A stretch of DNA of 64,000 nucleotides. Source: Sphingomonas colocasiae. Lineage in GTDB: Bacteria > Pseudomonadota > Alphaproteobacteria > Sphingomonadales > Sphingomonadaceae. Shown piece after piece: positions 46,042 to 56,509 of the stretch (its first letter is position 1; every line of letters begins with the position of its first letter). The position numbers and the translations under genes were made by a program. The notes under the pieces are model-generated. The model was not told the DNA's origin and did not search any database. It saw only the letters and a program-made list of their open reading frames with translations. The stretch spans positions 1 through 64,000 of the forward strand of contig NZ_JAINVV010000006.1 of the NCBI RefSeq assembly GCF_019880585.1, read 5' to 3'.

Positions 46042-48402
46042 TCAGCCCACAAACGAATACAACCTCACATCTTTGTTCATATTTTTAACATTGCCCTCGA
46101 CCCATTCAATTGCACTTTGAGCATCTTCTCGCAATGTTACAAATTGAATAAGCTGATACTTGACCCCTCCCAAAACCTTAACGTCGCCTGCAACAACGGT
46201 ATAGGCAAAGCCAGCCTTGTCCCTGACGATTCTGATCGCATCCCTTGTGGTCAAATTTTTCCAAGTGCCATCCTCAGGAAGCCGCAAAAACATCATTATC
46301 TGCGCAAATCGGCTTTTGGATGTACCGATGTAATGCGTACCAGGGGAGAGGTCACTCTCCACCAGCGAGGCCGGCTGAGCCAGAGACGTGAGTTCAAGCA
46401 GCGATTCTTTTGAAACCGGCTGAAAGACCGCCGGGATTTTACGCTTCTCGACGATTGCCACGGCAAGGCCACCCAGCCATTCCAGAGATTGATTGTCCGC
46501 GACTGCCGCAACGTCGTCAGCGCTGTAATTCCCGGCGAAAAGCGCTTTGCGGTCCTCGTAGATTTCCTGCATCAGCGGCTCTGCGGATGCCCGTCCGCTT
46601 AACGTCCAGCGCATTCCCGCGGCAGATTCAGTTATAGATTCGACAACTCCCTTTCGCGATTTCTCCTGCGTATATTCCTCCTTGCCCATGGCCGCCGCCG
46701 GGACGCTGTCGGGCAGCGAGAGCAACGCATCCGCCACCATTCGCTGCGCGGCGCTCACCGGCCCTCTCGCAAGCTGGATTTCATATTTGAGTTCACGGTC
46801 GGGGAGTCCGGCATCCGACACCCGCGCAGCATCCGAACTTGACGGCAATTCCCGCAACGTGTCTGCGGGCAAAATGCGCCTAACGGCTTCTTCGCCCTGG
46901 CCAGCGTCGCTCGATACTATGTACTGCAATTTGCCGTCGAGCGCGGCGGTCGCGAACGCCTTCAGATATTCGGCTTTCTCGTCATTATCGAGGTCTCGGA
47001 TATCCCGCTGGAAAGGATTATCACAATCGCGCGCGATCGCTTGATCGATATAATTTTCGGCTGAGTTGGGCCGCTCGTTTCTCTTTTCCCGGCGCGGAAT
47101 ATTGGACGCCACGACAGACGAATTTTTCTCGATTTCCAGCAAAAGACCCTTCAATTCAGCCAAGTCCGAACCGACGAGAGATGCAATCCGGCCGGCTTGC
47201 GCGACACGATAGATCTGAAGTGGCGCTCCCATCCGCCACACCACCCCCTGTCGGAACATTGCAAGTTGCCGACCATATCCCATTTTTTCCAAAGCACCCA
47301 TGACCATGCTCCAAGCCGACTCGGGCGCAATCTCCACTCCGGATTTCAGCTTGATGTTTCCACTGTCGCCCACGCCGACGACCATGCGAACGTCTTTTCC
47401 TTCGGGAGCGACGAACAGCCGCACCGGCCGGCGATCCCTGGAGATTTGAGGGTCCGGTCGGATGATACAGGCACCGGACAATGCCGCCACGTTCGTGCGC
47501 CCCCTCTTCATGTTCCCGAATTTTTTCTCGATCATCGCCTTGATCAGCAAAGGGTCCAAAGACGTGGCGACGTAGAGCATCTCGCGTTCAGGAACATAAT
47601 ATTCGTCAGCGAATGCGCGCACTTGATCGAAGGGAAATTTTTCCGACGCCTTTTTCCAGCGATTGACGGAATGATCCGCCATGCCGGCCATAGCGTTAAG
47701 CATCCGCCATGACCGGTGTTGAAAGCCATCCAGATACGGACTTGCCGAAAATTCGAGTTCGACCGGCCGCCGCTGTATTTTCACCTCATCGGCCGTGAAG
47801 CGCGATCCCTGTGCGATTTCCCTGACCCGCTCAAAAAGAGCGTCAACTTCGCCGTTGGGCGCTTCCAGATGGTATCGGGTATCGGTCCAATTCACACCGC
47901 CCGCGCTGACCGCATAGGCTCGCGGCATCCAGCTTTCGCGCAGGTCGCCCAACAGCTTACGCTTGCCTTTCCCATCGGTATAATAGGTCAGCACCAGATG
48001 CTCGATGAGATGGCCGATCTGCTGTTGGCCCTCCTTCTCGTCAACCATGCCTACGCGAAGCATCAGCCTTGCCGACGTCATCTCGAACGTGTCCGGCAAT
48101 CCTATGATATGATATCGGAATCCATTCGGAAGCGTGCCCGATACTGTCGTTCGCGCGTCGACAGCAGCCCGCGCAACCTTACCAGTCGATTGCGCCGCGA
48201 CCGGCGACCGGCCGCTCAACGACCGAGGTCCGCGAACCGATGGTGACGTCGCCAAGGCTGCGGGCGTCGCATGGCCACCACCACCATGTGCGGACGCCGA
48301 GACATGGTCTTGCGGAACCCTGGCATAGCCAAATGCCGCAAGACCACCCAGGGCTCCCGCCACCCCGACGACCAGAAGGGGGCGCGCTTTCGAATATATC
48401 AT
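46042..48402 (-). CDS. M16 family zinc metallopeptidase, module 2
   Basis: A 786-residue M16 peptidase. The inverted zinc motif HLIEH is at residues 131-135 (His131, Glu134, His135), with a later acidic cluster (VELEFSASP) for the third ligand. An N-terminal hydrophobic helix (RPLLVVGVAGALGGLAAFGY, about residues 7-27) anchors or exports it. A His/Gly/Ala-rich linker follows (SASAHGGGGHATPAAL). Shorter than the module 1 enzyme (948) with weak similarity beyond the zinc core. Start at 48402 after AAGGTAACGGCC. It lies downstream of the TBDT of module 2. Confidence 0.88.
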   Translation of the reverse strand: MIYSKARPLLVVGVAGALGGLAAFGYARVPQDHVSASAHGGGGHATPAALATSPSVRGPRSLSGRSPVAAQSTGKVARAAVDARTTVSGTLPNGFRYHIIGLPDTFEMTSARLMLRVGMVDEKEGQQQIGHLIEHLVLTYYTDGKGKRKLLGDLRESWMPRAYAVSAGGVNWTDTRYHLEAPNGEVDALFERVREIAQGSRFTADEVKIQRRPVELEFSASPYLDGFQHRSWRMLNAMAGMADHSVNRWKKASEKFPFDQVRAFADEYYVPEREMLYVATSLDPLLIKAMIEKKFGNMKRGRTNVAALSGACIIRPDPQISRDRRPVRLFVAPEGKDVRMVVGVGDSGNIKLKSGVEIAPESAWSMVMGALEKMGYGRQLAMFRQGVVWRMGAPLQIYRVAQAGRIASLVGSDLAELKGLLLEIEKNSSVVASNIPRREKRNERPNSAENYIDQAIARDCDNPFQRDIRDLDNDEKAEYLKAFATAALDGKLQYIVSSDAGQGEEAVRRILPADTLRELPSSSDAARVSDAGLPDRELKYEIQLARGPVSAAQRMVADALLSLPDSVPAAAMGKEEYTQEKSRKGVVESITESAAGMRWTLSGRASAEPLMQEIYEDRKALFAGNYSADDVAAVADNQSLEWLGGLAVAIVEKRKIPAVFQPVSKESLLELTSLAQPASLVESDLSPGTHYIGTSKSRFAQIMMFLRLPEDGTWKNLTTRDAIRIVRDKAGFAYTVVAGDVKVLGGVKYQLIQFVTLREDAQSAIEWVEGNVKNMNKDVRLYSFVG

Positions 48403-48852
48403 GGCCGTTACCTTTTTCGAATATGTTCTGAATTTCATCGAGCAACGCAGGCGCGTCCCGGCTGAGAGCCCCAGACCATCGCGCGCATGGAAAAACCTCG
48501 CCTTTGCCCGAAGACAAAGCGGACGCGTTCAAGCTCGAGCGAACCGCACAGCGTCAGGGCAGGCCAGCCAGCTCTGGTCCTGGCAGCCACGCACGGCCTC
48601 CGACATAGGCCGGAGCACTACCCGCATCTCTCGCGGAGACCGGTCTCCAAGCATCGAGGCGTCAATCAGCAGCCTGCAAGTGCCCGATCAGCGCAGTGCA
48701 CTGCAAACTTCAGCGAGCTTGCCGATCGGCAAAATATATATCTGCCCGAAAGGCGGTGCTGCGAAGGCCCGGGCACCGGCTGCGCCGCGTACCTGCGTGT
48801 TTTGTTCGGGGCGATCCACAAGGATCGCCCCGACGCAACAGACGCTAACAGC
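48403..48852. other. About 450 bases between the module 2 TBDT and M16 genes
   Basis: No supportable gene; the hairpin at 48812-48840 lies at its right end. Frames seen on the plus strand are shadows. Confidence 0.4.
48812..48840 (-). terminator. Hairpin after the module 2 TBDT
   Basis: GGGGCGATCC, loop ACAA, GGATCGCCCC: a ten-base perfect stem 15 bases beyond the receptor stop. No T-run on the minus strand, so termination may be partial. A partly decayed copy follows the module 3 TBDT at 61968-61996. Confidence 0.5.
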
Positions 48853-51657
48853 CTACCATTTGGCGCGGAGAGACGCGGTTACCGATCGGGGCGCACCATA
48901 CCAGTGCCCACTGCTGGGCGAGTTGGAGACAGTCTGATAATAGGTCTTGTCGAGGATATTCTCGAGATTGAGCGCCAGTGACCATTTATCGGAGAAGCGA
49001 TAGTCGATACGCGCCGAGACCACCGCATAGGCTGGAACCGTGAATTCATACGGCGCAAAGTCGGGCGGCCCCCAGGACGCGCATTCCTGCTGACCATTGA
49101 CCGGATTCGGCTCACCAATGTAATTCTGGCAGAAATATCCCGTATAATAGGCCGAAGATTGTCCATTGACACCGCCGGATAACGTCAATCCGGAGATCTT
49201 GCCGCTATGGCCAGCAGCTCCGAAATCATAGCTCATCCAGAGTTTGTAGACATGCCTTGGCGAGATCGAGTTATATGTCGTCCCGGCCATGCCATATTCT
49301 TCATATGTCTTTCCTTCATAAGTGGTTTTATTATAGTTATAGCTTGCCGAAAACTGCAATCCGCGCCGCAGTTCGCCACTCACTTCAACATCAATTCCCG
49401 TGCTCTGGACGATATTATTCGGATCACCAATATAGCAGCAACGAACCCCCTGACTCACCTCGTACTCTGGAATGGACATGTCACGGATGGCACTTCCTTT
49501 CTGCTGCATACGATAGGCAGCGAGGGTCAGGTTAAGCTTACCATCGCGGGCCGCCCACTTCACGCCAGCCTCCCAATTCCCCCCCGTAACCGGGGCCAGC
49601 GCCGTTTCCTGGACAGTTCGATACTGCGATTGGCTCGCATAGATATCGGTATAACCGGCATAGACCGTCAACGCTTTCGTGACATCGAAAGATAGGTTGG
49701 CGGCTGGCGGCCAACTGAAGTCGGTGCTGCCATAATGCCGATTAAGCGGTTCGCTGCGGACATCGCCAATGGCTTTGCCGACGCAGCCGCTGGACGCCAA
49801 GTTTACACAAAGCGCCTGCTGGATTTGATTCGTTTCTTCGCGAGTCCAGCGCAAGCCAGTGGTCAGATGCAGCCTGTCGAACGCCGTCAATCTGAGATTG
49901 AGATAGGCGCTTGACCGGACCTGACCGTTTTCGAGAAAACGCCCACTTGCAAGGGGAGCGCGCGGCTCGGTGTAGATCGGGTCATTGGGGTTGAAATTGA
50001 GAACATTGACCGGCGGATAGGTGCGATTGACGGTTCCAGCTGGACAGAAAGCCGGCCCGCTACCGCAATAGATCGGCCCGTTTGCATATGGCTGATAGAG
50101 ATTAAAAGAGGCTCCGAGAATAAGGGCCTGATAAGCGAATCCATCGGTAGCATCACTGGCGACACGGTTGACACCCATGGTCACCTCCTGACGCTGCCCG
50201 AAGAGCATGAACGCACCCGTCAACGTCGCCTCGGCGGAAAGCTGCTCCGACCCAGTATCATAATAGGCGCCAATCATGTCCGGCCCGAGTCCATTGACCG
50301 GGTTTACCGCCCCCTCGCTGCCAGCGGTTTTCCGGAAACTGGTCTGCCTGTTCTGCGTCACGTTGAGCTTCAGCAGCCATTCCGAGCCGATCTTCTGCTC
50401 AAGCGTGCCGAACAGTTCGCGTGTCTCGAAATCCCAGCGATTCCATGGAAATACAAGAGACGTCGAACGCGGCAGCTTCAGATCAGCACCGGTCTGGTAG
50501 CGGGGCAGACCGCCGATCCAGGGCACGGTATCCTGCTTGGTATAGTTGAGCCCGGCCGTGAGCAGCGTGGTCGGCGTGACATCGAGCTCGGTGACGCCGT
50601 AGATCAGGATCTTGTTGAGCTTGGCCCTGTCGTAAAAATAGCGCTGATCCTGATAGGTTGTCACCAGGCGACCGCGCAGCTTGCCATCGAACGCAAGCGG
50701 CGTCGTTGCATCAACGACAAGACGATAGTTGCTCCAGCTCCCCGCCTGAGCGTCGATCGTCAATTGCCCATGATCGAGCGGCTTCTTACGAACGAGATTC
50801 ACAGTGCCCGAGGGATTCCCATACGCACCGAACTGCCCCGCTGCGCCGCGCAATATTTCGACGTGATCGTAGATCGACATGTCGATCTGAGGATTATATC
50901 CATCGCGCAATCCAAATGACATCGATAGCGGCGCACCGCCATCGATCTGGATACTGTTGATGAGGAACCCGCGTGAGAGAAACTGGGTTTCCATGCTCGA
51001 TCCACCTTGCACGAGCGTGATGCCCGGCAACTGCCGCATCGCCGTCGTAAAATCGGTGACGTTCTGTTGCTCCAGCCGCTCGCTGGTCAGCACGCTGATC
51101 GATTGCGGCACGTCCTTCATCGACTGCGCCACCTTGCTCCCGATGGTCAGCGCACCCGATGTAAAGCTGCCGGTACCCTCGGTCGCGGTGATATCGCGCG
51201 AGCCGTTGACGCCGTTGACGCCCGCAGCCCTGCCCGCGCCGCCGAAATAGGGGGAACCCTGGTCGCCCTCGATCCGCACTGGCCCGAGTACCCGCTCGCC
51301 GTCCTGGGCGGCGATTTCACCCGCGGCGCCGGCCCTGGTGATGGTCGCGCTGTTGCCCGACATGCGCGCCGAAAGTCCCGTACCGGCGAGCAGGCGCGCG
51401 AGCGCGGCCTGGGCGGTCATTTCACCCGACACGCCCGACGAGCGCTTCCCGACGACGAGATCGCTGGAATAGACGAGTTGGATGCCGGTGCTCGACGAGA
51501 ATGCCTGGAGTGCGGCACGGAGATCGCCAGCAGGAATGGAGAAGGACTGGGCCGCAGGCTGCGCATGGGCCGCTTGCGGCAGTGCGATGACGGCAGGCGC
51601 AGCGAGCGCGATGGCGAGCGCGGTTCGCGAGGACCGGGTGAGATGACGCAGTTTCAT
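48853..51657 (-). CDS. TonB-dependent receptor with STN domain, module 2
   Basis: A 934-residue receptor. Signal peptide to AHA (residue 32); STN domain about 38-92 (FSIPAGDLRAALQAFSSSTG, then LLAGTGLSARMSGNSATITR); plug with KDVPQSISVLTSERLEQQNV and VEILRGAAGQFGAYGNPSGT; barrel ending GAPRSVTASLRAKW with a terminal Trp. Start at 51657 after AGGGGGGTTTTC. It is nearly identical to the receptor at the right edge of the window. FecR, TonB, ExbD and ExbB lie just upstream on the same strand. Ligand unknown; FecA/FhuE-like siderophore and protein receptors share this plan. Confidence 0.95.
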   Translation of the reverse strand: MKLRHLTRSSRTALAIALAAPAVIALPQAAHAQPAAQSFSIPAGDLRAALQAFSSSTGIQLVYSSDLVVGKRSSGVSGEMTAQAALARLLAGTGLSARMSGNSATITRAGAAGEIAAQDGERVLGPVRIEGDQGSPYFGGAGRAAGVNGVNGSRDITATEGTGSFTSGALTIGSKVAQSMKDVPQSISVLTSERLEQQNVTDFTTAMRQLPGITLVQGGSSMETQFLSRGFLINSIQIDGGAPLSMSFGLRDGYNPQIDMSIYDHVEILRGAAGQFGAYGNPSGTVNLVRKKPLDHGQLTIDAQAGSWSNYRLVVDATTPLAFDGKLRGRLVTTYQDQRYFYDRAKLNKILIYGVTELDVTPTTLLTAGLNYTKQDTVPWIGGLPRYQTGADLKLPRSTSLVFPWNRWDFETRELFGTLEQKIGSEWLLKLNVTQNRQTSFRKTAGSEGAVNPVNGLGPDMIGAYYDTGSEQLSAEATLTGAFMLFGQRQEVTMGVNRVASDATDGFAYQALILGASFNLYQPYANGPIYCGSGPAFCPAGTVNRTYPPVNVLNFNPNDPIYTEPRAPLASGRFLENGQVRSSAYLNLRLTAFDRLHLTTGLRWTREETNQIQQALCVNLASSGCVGKAIGDVRSEPLNRHYGSTDFSWPPAANLSFDVTKALTVYAGYTDIYASQSQYRTVQETALAPVTGGNWEAGVKWAARDGKLNLTLAAYRMQQKGSAIRDMSIPEYEVSQGVRCCYIGDPNNIVQSTGIDVEVSGELRRGLQFSASYNYNKTTYEGKTYEEYGMAGTTYNSISPRHVYKLWMSYDFGAAGHSGKISGLTLSGGVNGQSSAYYTGYFCQNYIGEPNPVNGQQECASWGPPDFAPYEFTVPAYAVVSARIDYRFSDKWSLALNLENILDKTYYQTVSNSPSSGHWYGAPRSVTASLRAKW

Positions 51658-52058
51658 GAAAACCCCCCTGAATTCGGCTCGATGATTTCGAGCGCTATCC
51701 CCTCAACGAACTGAATCAGCGGCACCGCATGAAACCGATCAACTTCCCGATTGGGGCCTGACTTTCGAACGCCCGTGGGCCGGCACGCAGATTGCCGTAA
51801 CCGCACCGGTGATGAGCGGATGCGTCATGAGAATGAAGAAGCGGCGATCGATCCGCCTCGCCTTACCGCCCTCGCATCTTGAACGTCATCCCATCCTACA
51901 GGAGCCTCGCCCGAACGCGCCCGGAACTTTTTCCTCCACGAGCCCGGGCATGAAATCCCCACGGCAGACAGGCGCTTCGGATCGCGGCGGGCACGCGGCC
52001 GCTCTTCGGACAGCACGAGACGATCTGGAAAAGCCGCCCCATGACACGGCGGCCCCGG
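51658..52058. other. About 400 bases between FecR and the module 2 TBDT
   Basis: No supportable gene on either strand. Probably holds the sigma-dependent promoter of the TBDT; no consensus box recognised. Confidence 0.4.
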
Positions 52059-53027
52059 TCAGCCGACCAGGATCGCCCCCGGCAGACGCCGCGCTCTGAT
52101 CTTCTGCGACTTGGCGATCGCCATCACCCAGTCGTCGATCCGGTCGAGATTGATGGTGGCGTTCATGCGCTGGCGCCCGGCCTTCTCGTCGACCAGGAAC
52201 AGGGCTCCGGGATAATAGCGGTCGATCTCGCTCAGTATTTCGCCGAGCGGGCGATTGACGAAGACGAGCTGGCCGCGCGACCAGGCAAGCGCGGTCGCGG
52301 CGTCGACCTTCGCGACCGCAAGCGCATTGCCATTGCCGAACGCGGCCTGCTGGTCGGGGACGAGCTCGACCGAGCGGCCATCCCCTCCCGTCACGCGGAC
52401 CCGCCCGCGAATGACGGTGACGCGCGCGCCATCGCCCTCGCGCTTCACGGAGAAAGCGGTGCCGAGCACGCGAACCTCGCCCGCCCCCGCGCCGATGACG
52501 AAGGGCCGGGCGGGATCGCGCTTCACGTCGAAAAAGGCCTCGCCGCGCGCCAGCGTCACATGACGCTCGCCGTCGCGATAATCGATGTCGATCGCCGAGC
52601 CGGTGTTGAGTTCGACCGTGCTGCCATCGGCGAGAGGCACATGCCCCCGCGCCGAGCCCTGGGTCGCATGGTCGAAGCGCCAGACGGTCGCATATTGCTG
52701 CGCGCCAAGCGCCAGCACGGCGAGGCTCGCGGCGATGGCGGCGACATTGCGCGCCCAATGCGCGCGGAAACGCTCGAAGCGGCGCGGCCGGCCGGTGAAG
52801 GTGACGATATTGTCGGCGGGACCCGCCGACTGCATCATCAGCGCCCAGACATGCTCCAGCTCGGCATAGGCCGCGGCATGTTCGGGATCAGCGTGCCAGC
52901 GCTCGAAGGCGGCGCGGTCGGCATCCGCGACCGAACCCGAGTTCATGCGGACGAGCCAGTCGCGCGCCTCGTCTTCGGGATCATGCCCCATTCTCAACCT
53001 CGGCGTTTGGTGATCCTTGCCGGTCAT
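52059..53027 (-). CDS. FecR-type anti-sigma factor, module hub
   Basis: A 322-residue membrane protein. The cytoplasmic DUF4880 domain is DEARDWLVRMNSGSVADADR, then AFERWHADPEHAAAYAELEH; the membrane helix is about NVAAIAASLAVLALGAQQY; the periplasmic FecR domain contains PLADGSTVELNTGSAIDIDY, VRVLGTAFSVKREGDG and VTVIRGRVRV; the C-terminal STN-like part includes LGEILSEIDRYYPG. Possible starts are 53027 and 52991; the frame to 53132 has shadow composition. It should hold the sigma factor at 55503 and respond to STN-TBDTs in this region. Confidence 0.9.
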   Translation of the reverse strand: MTGKDHQTPRLRMGHDPEDEARDWLVRMNSGSVADADRAAFERWHADPEHAAAYAELEHVWALMMQSAGPADNIVTFTGRPRRFERFRAHWARNVAAIAASLAVLALGAQQYATVWRFDHATQGSARGHVPLADGSTVELNTGSAIDIDYRDGERHVTLARGEAFFDVKRDPARPFVIGAGAGEVRVLGTAFSVKREGDGARVTVIRGRVRVTGGDGRSVELVPDQQAAFGNGNALAVAKVDAATALAWSRGQLVFVNRPLGEILSEIDRYYPGALFLVDEKAGRQRMNATINLDRIDDWVMAIAKSQKIRARRLPGAILVG

Positions 53028-53145
53028 CGCCTGACGTCCCGCGCCCTCCCTCGGGAATCTGCGCACGACATCGCGCGCGGGGACATGGTCCCTCTCGCTG
53101 CGGTTAGTGCGAACGCCGATCCACGACAACACGGGGCTGGTCCTT

Positions 53146-54003
53146 TCAGCGTTTCTTCATGAAGAATTCGACGGGGACGAGGAGCGCGATCTGCTCGCCC
53201 GTGACCTCCTGTGGCGGCTTGGGCAGCGGGCTGGCGCGGCGGACGAGCGCGGCGACCTCGCCGTCGAGCAGCGAGAAGCCGCGGCTGCGCCGGATCTGCG
53301 AATTGATCACGCGCCCGCTCCTGTCCATCACGATCCGCACCTGGACGACATCCTCCTGCCCCGCGCTCTGCGCCGCGTCGGGATAGCGCTTGCGCCGCTC
53401 GAGCGCGGCCAGCACCTTCGCTTCCCAGCTCTGCTCGGCGCGCGAGTTGCTATTGGAGGGCGCACCGGTCTGCGGCGCCTTGGGCTTGTCCTTGTTGGGC
53501 GCCTCGGGGGCCGCCTGATGCGTCGTCTCCTCGGCGGGCTTGTCCGCCTGCTCCTTCTTCTCCTTTTGCTTCTCGCGCACCGGCACCGCCACATCGGGCG
53601 TGATGTTGAACGCGAGCTTGGGGATCGGCGGCAGCTTGAGCTTGTCGATCACCGGCTCGGGCTCGGCCTTTTTCTGCTCGTGCGTCGGCGGACTGAGCGT
53701 CGGCGGCGCCGGCGGGGCCGATGGCAGTTCCGCCATCTCGACCACCATCGCCGCCATCGGTGGTGCGGGCGTCGCGCCGGCAAATCCCACGAACAGCGCC
53801 GCCGCGACCGCGCCATGCACGCCGAGCGATGCCAGCCCCGCGCCCATCAGGCGGCGGCTGTCGTCAACCGGCACGATTGCCGCCATGACCGGGCTTGCCC
53901 CGGCCTTCCCGGCCACGGCGGCGTCCTTCACGCTCCTGGGCGGAACCGACGTTACACCGGCGGTCGACACCCCGGGCTTTTTCAGGGTTGCCTGCACGTT
54001 CAT
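53146..54003 (-). CDS. tonB: TonB energy-transducing protein
   Basis: A 285-residue TonB. One N-terminal membrane helix ([20 protein letters not shown], about residues 58-77), a Pro/Lys/Glu-rich periplasmic spacer ([20 protein letters not shown], then [15 protein letters not shown]), and a C-terminal domain with [40 protein letters not shown] and PVEFFMKK. The N-terminal 55 residues before the helix are longer than usual. Its ATG overlaps the exbD stop (ATGA). It powers the TBDTs of this region. Confidence 0.93.
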   Translation of the reverse strand: MNVQATLKKPGVSTAGVTSVPPRSVKDAAVAGKAGASPVMAAIVPVDDSRRLMGAGLASLGVHGAVAAALFVGFAGATPAPPMAAMVVEMAELPSAPPAPPTLSPPTHEQKKAEPEPVIDKLKLPPIPKLAFNITPDVAVPVREKQKEKKEQADKPAEETTHQAAPEAPNKDKPKAPQTGAPSNSNSRAEQSWEAKVLAALERRKRYPDAAQSAGQEDVVQVRIVMDRSGRVINSQIRRSRGFSLLDGEVAALVRRASPLPKPPQEVTGEQIALLVPVEFFMKKR

Positions 54004-54428
54004 GGCTGCGCGGCTCCGGGTTCGAGGCCGACCAGCGCCACCTTCAGATAGCCCGAGGCGCGCAGCTCGTTCATCAGCCCCATCAGGTCGCCATAATTGA
54101 CGACCTTGTCGGCGCGCAGGAAGATGCGTGCATTGAGATTGCCCTTGGTCCGCTCGCCCAGCCGCGCCGCAAGCGCCGCCCGCTCGATGCGGTCATTGCC
54201 GAGACTCAGCGACAGGTCCTTGCCGAGGCTCAGCACGATCGGCTCCTCGGTCTGGGGCTGCGCCTGCGCGGTCGAGACCGGCAGGTCGACATTGACGTTC
54301 ACGGTCGCGAGCGGCGCCGCCACCATGAAGATGATCAGCAGCACCAGCATCACGTCGATGAACGGCGTCACATTGATGTCATGGTTGAGATCGAGACCGT
54401 CGTCGCTGTGGGAAAGCTTCATCGCCAT
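54000..54428 (-). CDS. exbD: ExbD proton-channel subunit
   Basis: A 142-residue ExbD: cytoplasmic tail, one membrane helix with the key Asp ([20 protein letters not shown], Asp at about residue 25), and a periplasmic domain ([20 protein letters not shown]). Start after GAGGAT; overlaps tonB and follows exbB by 12 bases. Confidence 0.94.
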   Translation of the reverse strand: MAMKLSHSDDGLDLNHDINVTPFIDVMLVLLIIFMVAAPLATVNVNVDLPVSTAQAQPQTEEPIVLSLGKDLSLSLGNDRIERAALAARLGERTKGNLNARIFLRADKVVNYGDLMGLMNELRASGYLKVALVGLEPGAAQP

Positions 54429-54440
54429 GGCGCGAGATCC

Positions 54441-55319
54441 TCAGGCGGCCGCGGCGCGGACGGATCCGCGCGCACCGAGCTTCACATCGACCTCATGGCT
54501 GACGAGACACGCGACCTGGGTCGAGGCATCGGCGAGGTTCCGCCGATAGCCCGCAACGCTGCGCGCCACATGATTGTACATGATCACCGCCGGGATCGCC
54601 GCGACCAGACCCATCGCGGTCGCAAGCAGCGCCTCGGCGATGCCCGGCGCCACCACCGCCAGGTTGGTCGTGTTCGACTGCGAAATGCCGATGAAGCTGT
54701 TCATGATCCCCCAGACCGTGCCGAACAGTCCGACGAAAGGCGTGATCGCGCCCACCGTCGCCAGCACGCTGGCGCCGCGCAGCATGCGCTCGATCGCGCC
54801 CGCCTCGACGGTCACGAAGCGCGCCGCGAGCCGCTCCTTGACCCCCTCGCCCGCCTCGACCGTCGCGATCTCGCCCGTCCGCGCGAATTCGGTGCGCACC
54901 AGCTGGAGCATGCCCGCCGGCGCCCCGTGCTGAAGCTCGCCCACCTTGCCCAGCGCATCCACCGTTCCCAGCATCGCCAGGTCCGCGCGCAGACGCCGGT
55001 TCGCGTTCTTCAGCTCCACCAGCTTCGAGATCCAGATCGTCCACGTCGCCACCGACGCCATCAGCAGCACCATCATCACCAGCTTCACCACCAATGTCGC
55101 ATGCGCGAACATCTGCCAGTAGGTCAGGTTCTTCGGCACCACCAACGGAACCGCCACAGGCACCGCCTCTTGCGCAAACGCCGCAACCGGCATCGTCAGC
55201 CCCGCGACCAGGGCAGTGAGCGTGACCGCGCCCGATAGGTGCCCGACCGCCCCACACAGACGCCTGAACGCAAGCCCCTGCTTCACCACCGGATTCATCG
55301 TCACCGAATTCATCGCCAC
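54441..55319 (-). CDS. exbB: ExbB proton-channel subunit
   Basis: A 292-residue ExbB with a signal-peptide-like N-terminus (VTLTALVAGLTMPVAAFAQ), as seen in longer ExbB proteins. Three membrane helices: LVVKLVMMVLLMASVATWTI; LATVGAITPFVGLFGTVWGI; and IAEALLATAMGLVAAIPAVI, with the conserved T-x-G and A-x-A-T-x-x-G-L-x-x-A-I-P signatures. Start is the GTG at 55319 (GGGGGAG upstream) or the ATG at 55313. Confidence 0.94.
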   Translation of the reverse strand: MAMNSVTMNPVVKQGLAFRRLCGAVGHLSGAVTLTALVAGLTMPVAAFAQEAVPVAVPLVVPKNLTYWQMFAHATLVVKLVMMVLLMASVATWTIWISKLVELKNANRRLRADLAMLGTVDALGKVGELQHGAPAGMLQLVRTEFARTGEIATVEAGEGVKERLAARFVTVEAGAIERMLRGASVLATVGAITPFVGLFGTVWGIMNSFIGISQSNTTNLAVVAPGIAEALLATAMGLVAAIPAVIMYNHVARSVAGYRRNLADASTQVACLVSHEVDVKLGARGSVRAAAA

Positions 55320-55502
55320 GCGTTTCTACTCCCCCTCGCGCGACCGAAGATGATCGCACGGCCTTTCAGCTGCAAAACGATCGATCCCGGCATCCCCCCA
55401 ATGCCAGCCCGACGAAAATGCGCGTCCACGCAGTTTCGGCCGGCGCCAATACGGCGCACCCGGACGCCGAGGCCTGACCGCTGATCGATCGCTCCGGCAC
55501 GA

Positions 55503-56144
55503 TCAGCCCCGGTTCGCGGATCGCCGCGCCGATCCGGCCTCCGGTTTCGTCCCCGGCGTCGCCCCGTTCTCAACCTTCGCCGCGTCCAGCGCATCGATGT
55601 CGTTGACCTGCGCGAGACGCTGCCGGCAATGCTGGAGGGCGCGGCTGATATGCTTCTCGATCATGCTCACCGACACATCGAGACGCGCCGCGATATCGCG
55701 ATAGCTCTCGCCGCTCGCGCGCCAGCGCAAAATGTCGCGCAGCTTGTCGGGCAGTTCGTCGATCGCCTCGCTTACGACGGTCAGCTGCTCGGCCGCGATC
55801 GCGGCAGGCTCCGCGCTTTCGACGACGCTCTCGAAATGCACGGCATTGTCGCGCAGGATCACCGCGCGCCGACGGCGCGCACGCGCATGGTCGATCGCGA
55901 TGTTGATAGCGGCCCGGAACAGATAGCGCTGCAACTCGTGCGCGGGCATGCGCGCATGATCGCTTCTGGCGAGGCGCAGATAGAGATCGCCGGCAAGATC
56001 GGCAGCCACCTGCGGACATCCGACATATTTGGCCATCATCCGCTCGAGCGCAGGGCGCGACGCGATGAAGACCGATGGAAAATCCGGCGGCTCGCGCGCG
56101 TCTCCGGTCACGCCGGCACGGCCCCGGCCAAAGCCGCAAGGCAT
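55503..56144 (-). CDS. ECF sigma factor, FecI-like, module hub
   Basis: A 213-residue sigma factor. Region 2: LERMMAKYVGCPQVAADLAG, then DLYLRLARSD and HELQRYLFRAAINIAIDHAR; region 4: AIDELPDKLRDILRWRASGE and SYRDIAARLDVSVSMIEKHI. Start at 56144 with AAGG upstream. It precedes ExbB, ExbD, TonB and FecR on the same strand, separated from ExbB by 184 bases. It probably drives the TBDT modules in response to ligand. Confidence 0.9.
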   Translation of the reverse strand: MPCGFGRGRAGVTGDAREPPDFPSVFIASRPALERMMAKYVGCPQVAADLAGDLYLRLARSDHARMPAHELQRYLFRAAINIAIDHARARRRRAVILRDNAVHFESVVESAEPAAIAAEQLTVVSEAIDELPDKLRDILRWRASGESYRDIAARLDVSVSMIEKHISRALQHCRQRLAQVNDIDALDAAKVENGATPGTKPEAGSARRSANRG

Positions 56145-56509
56145 GAGGCCTTACGCCGCGCATTACAGCGGCTGCGGAACCGTCCCACCGAACCCAAACG
56201 CGCCGCGTCCATGCCAAGACCCCACCACCGACAATCACAACGAGCGAGATCCGCACTCCCTCACCGCTGAAATCGTTTCGGATGAAATTTTTCTCGCGCC
56301 GGCACATGCGGGATGGAACTGCGCCAGCCGGCGGCAGCGATGGTATCGCTTGATCACGGGCGGCGGCAAGCCGGATGGCGCCTCTGATGGGGCCGGCGTT
56401 GGGAGCTGGGCCTACGGGTGGCCCGGAGGCGCCGCGACGTAGTGAGATCGCCCAGGATCTAGATCAGGACGAGGCCAGGCAGCGCGAACCGCCGCCCGGC
56501 CGAACACGT
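56145..56509. other. About 365 bases upstream of the sigma gene
   Basis: No gene is supportable. Expected to hold the sigma gene promoter. Confidence 0.4.
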
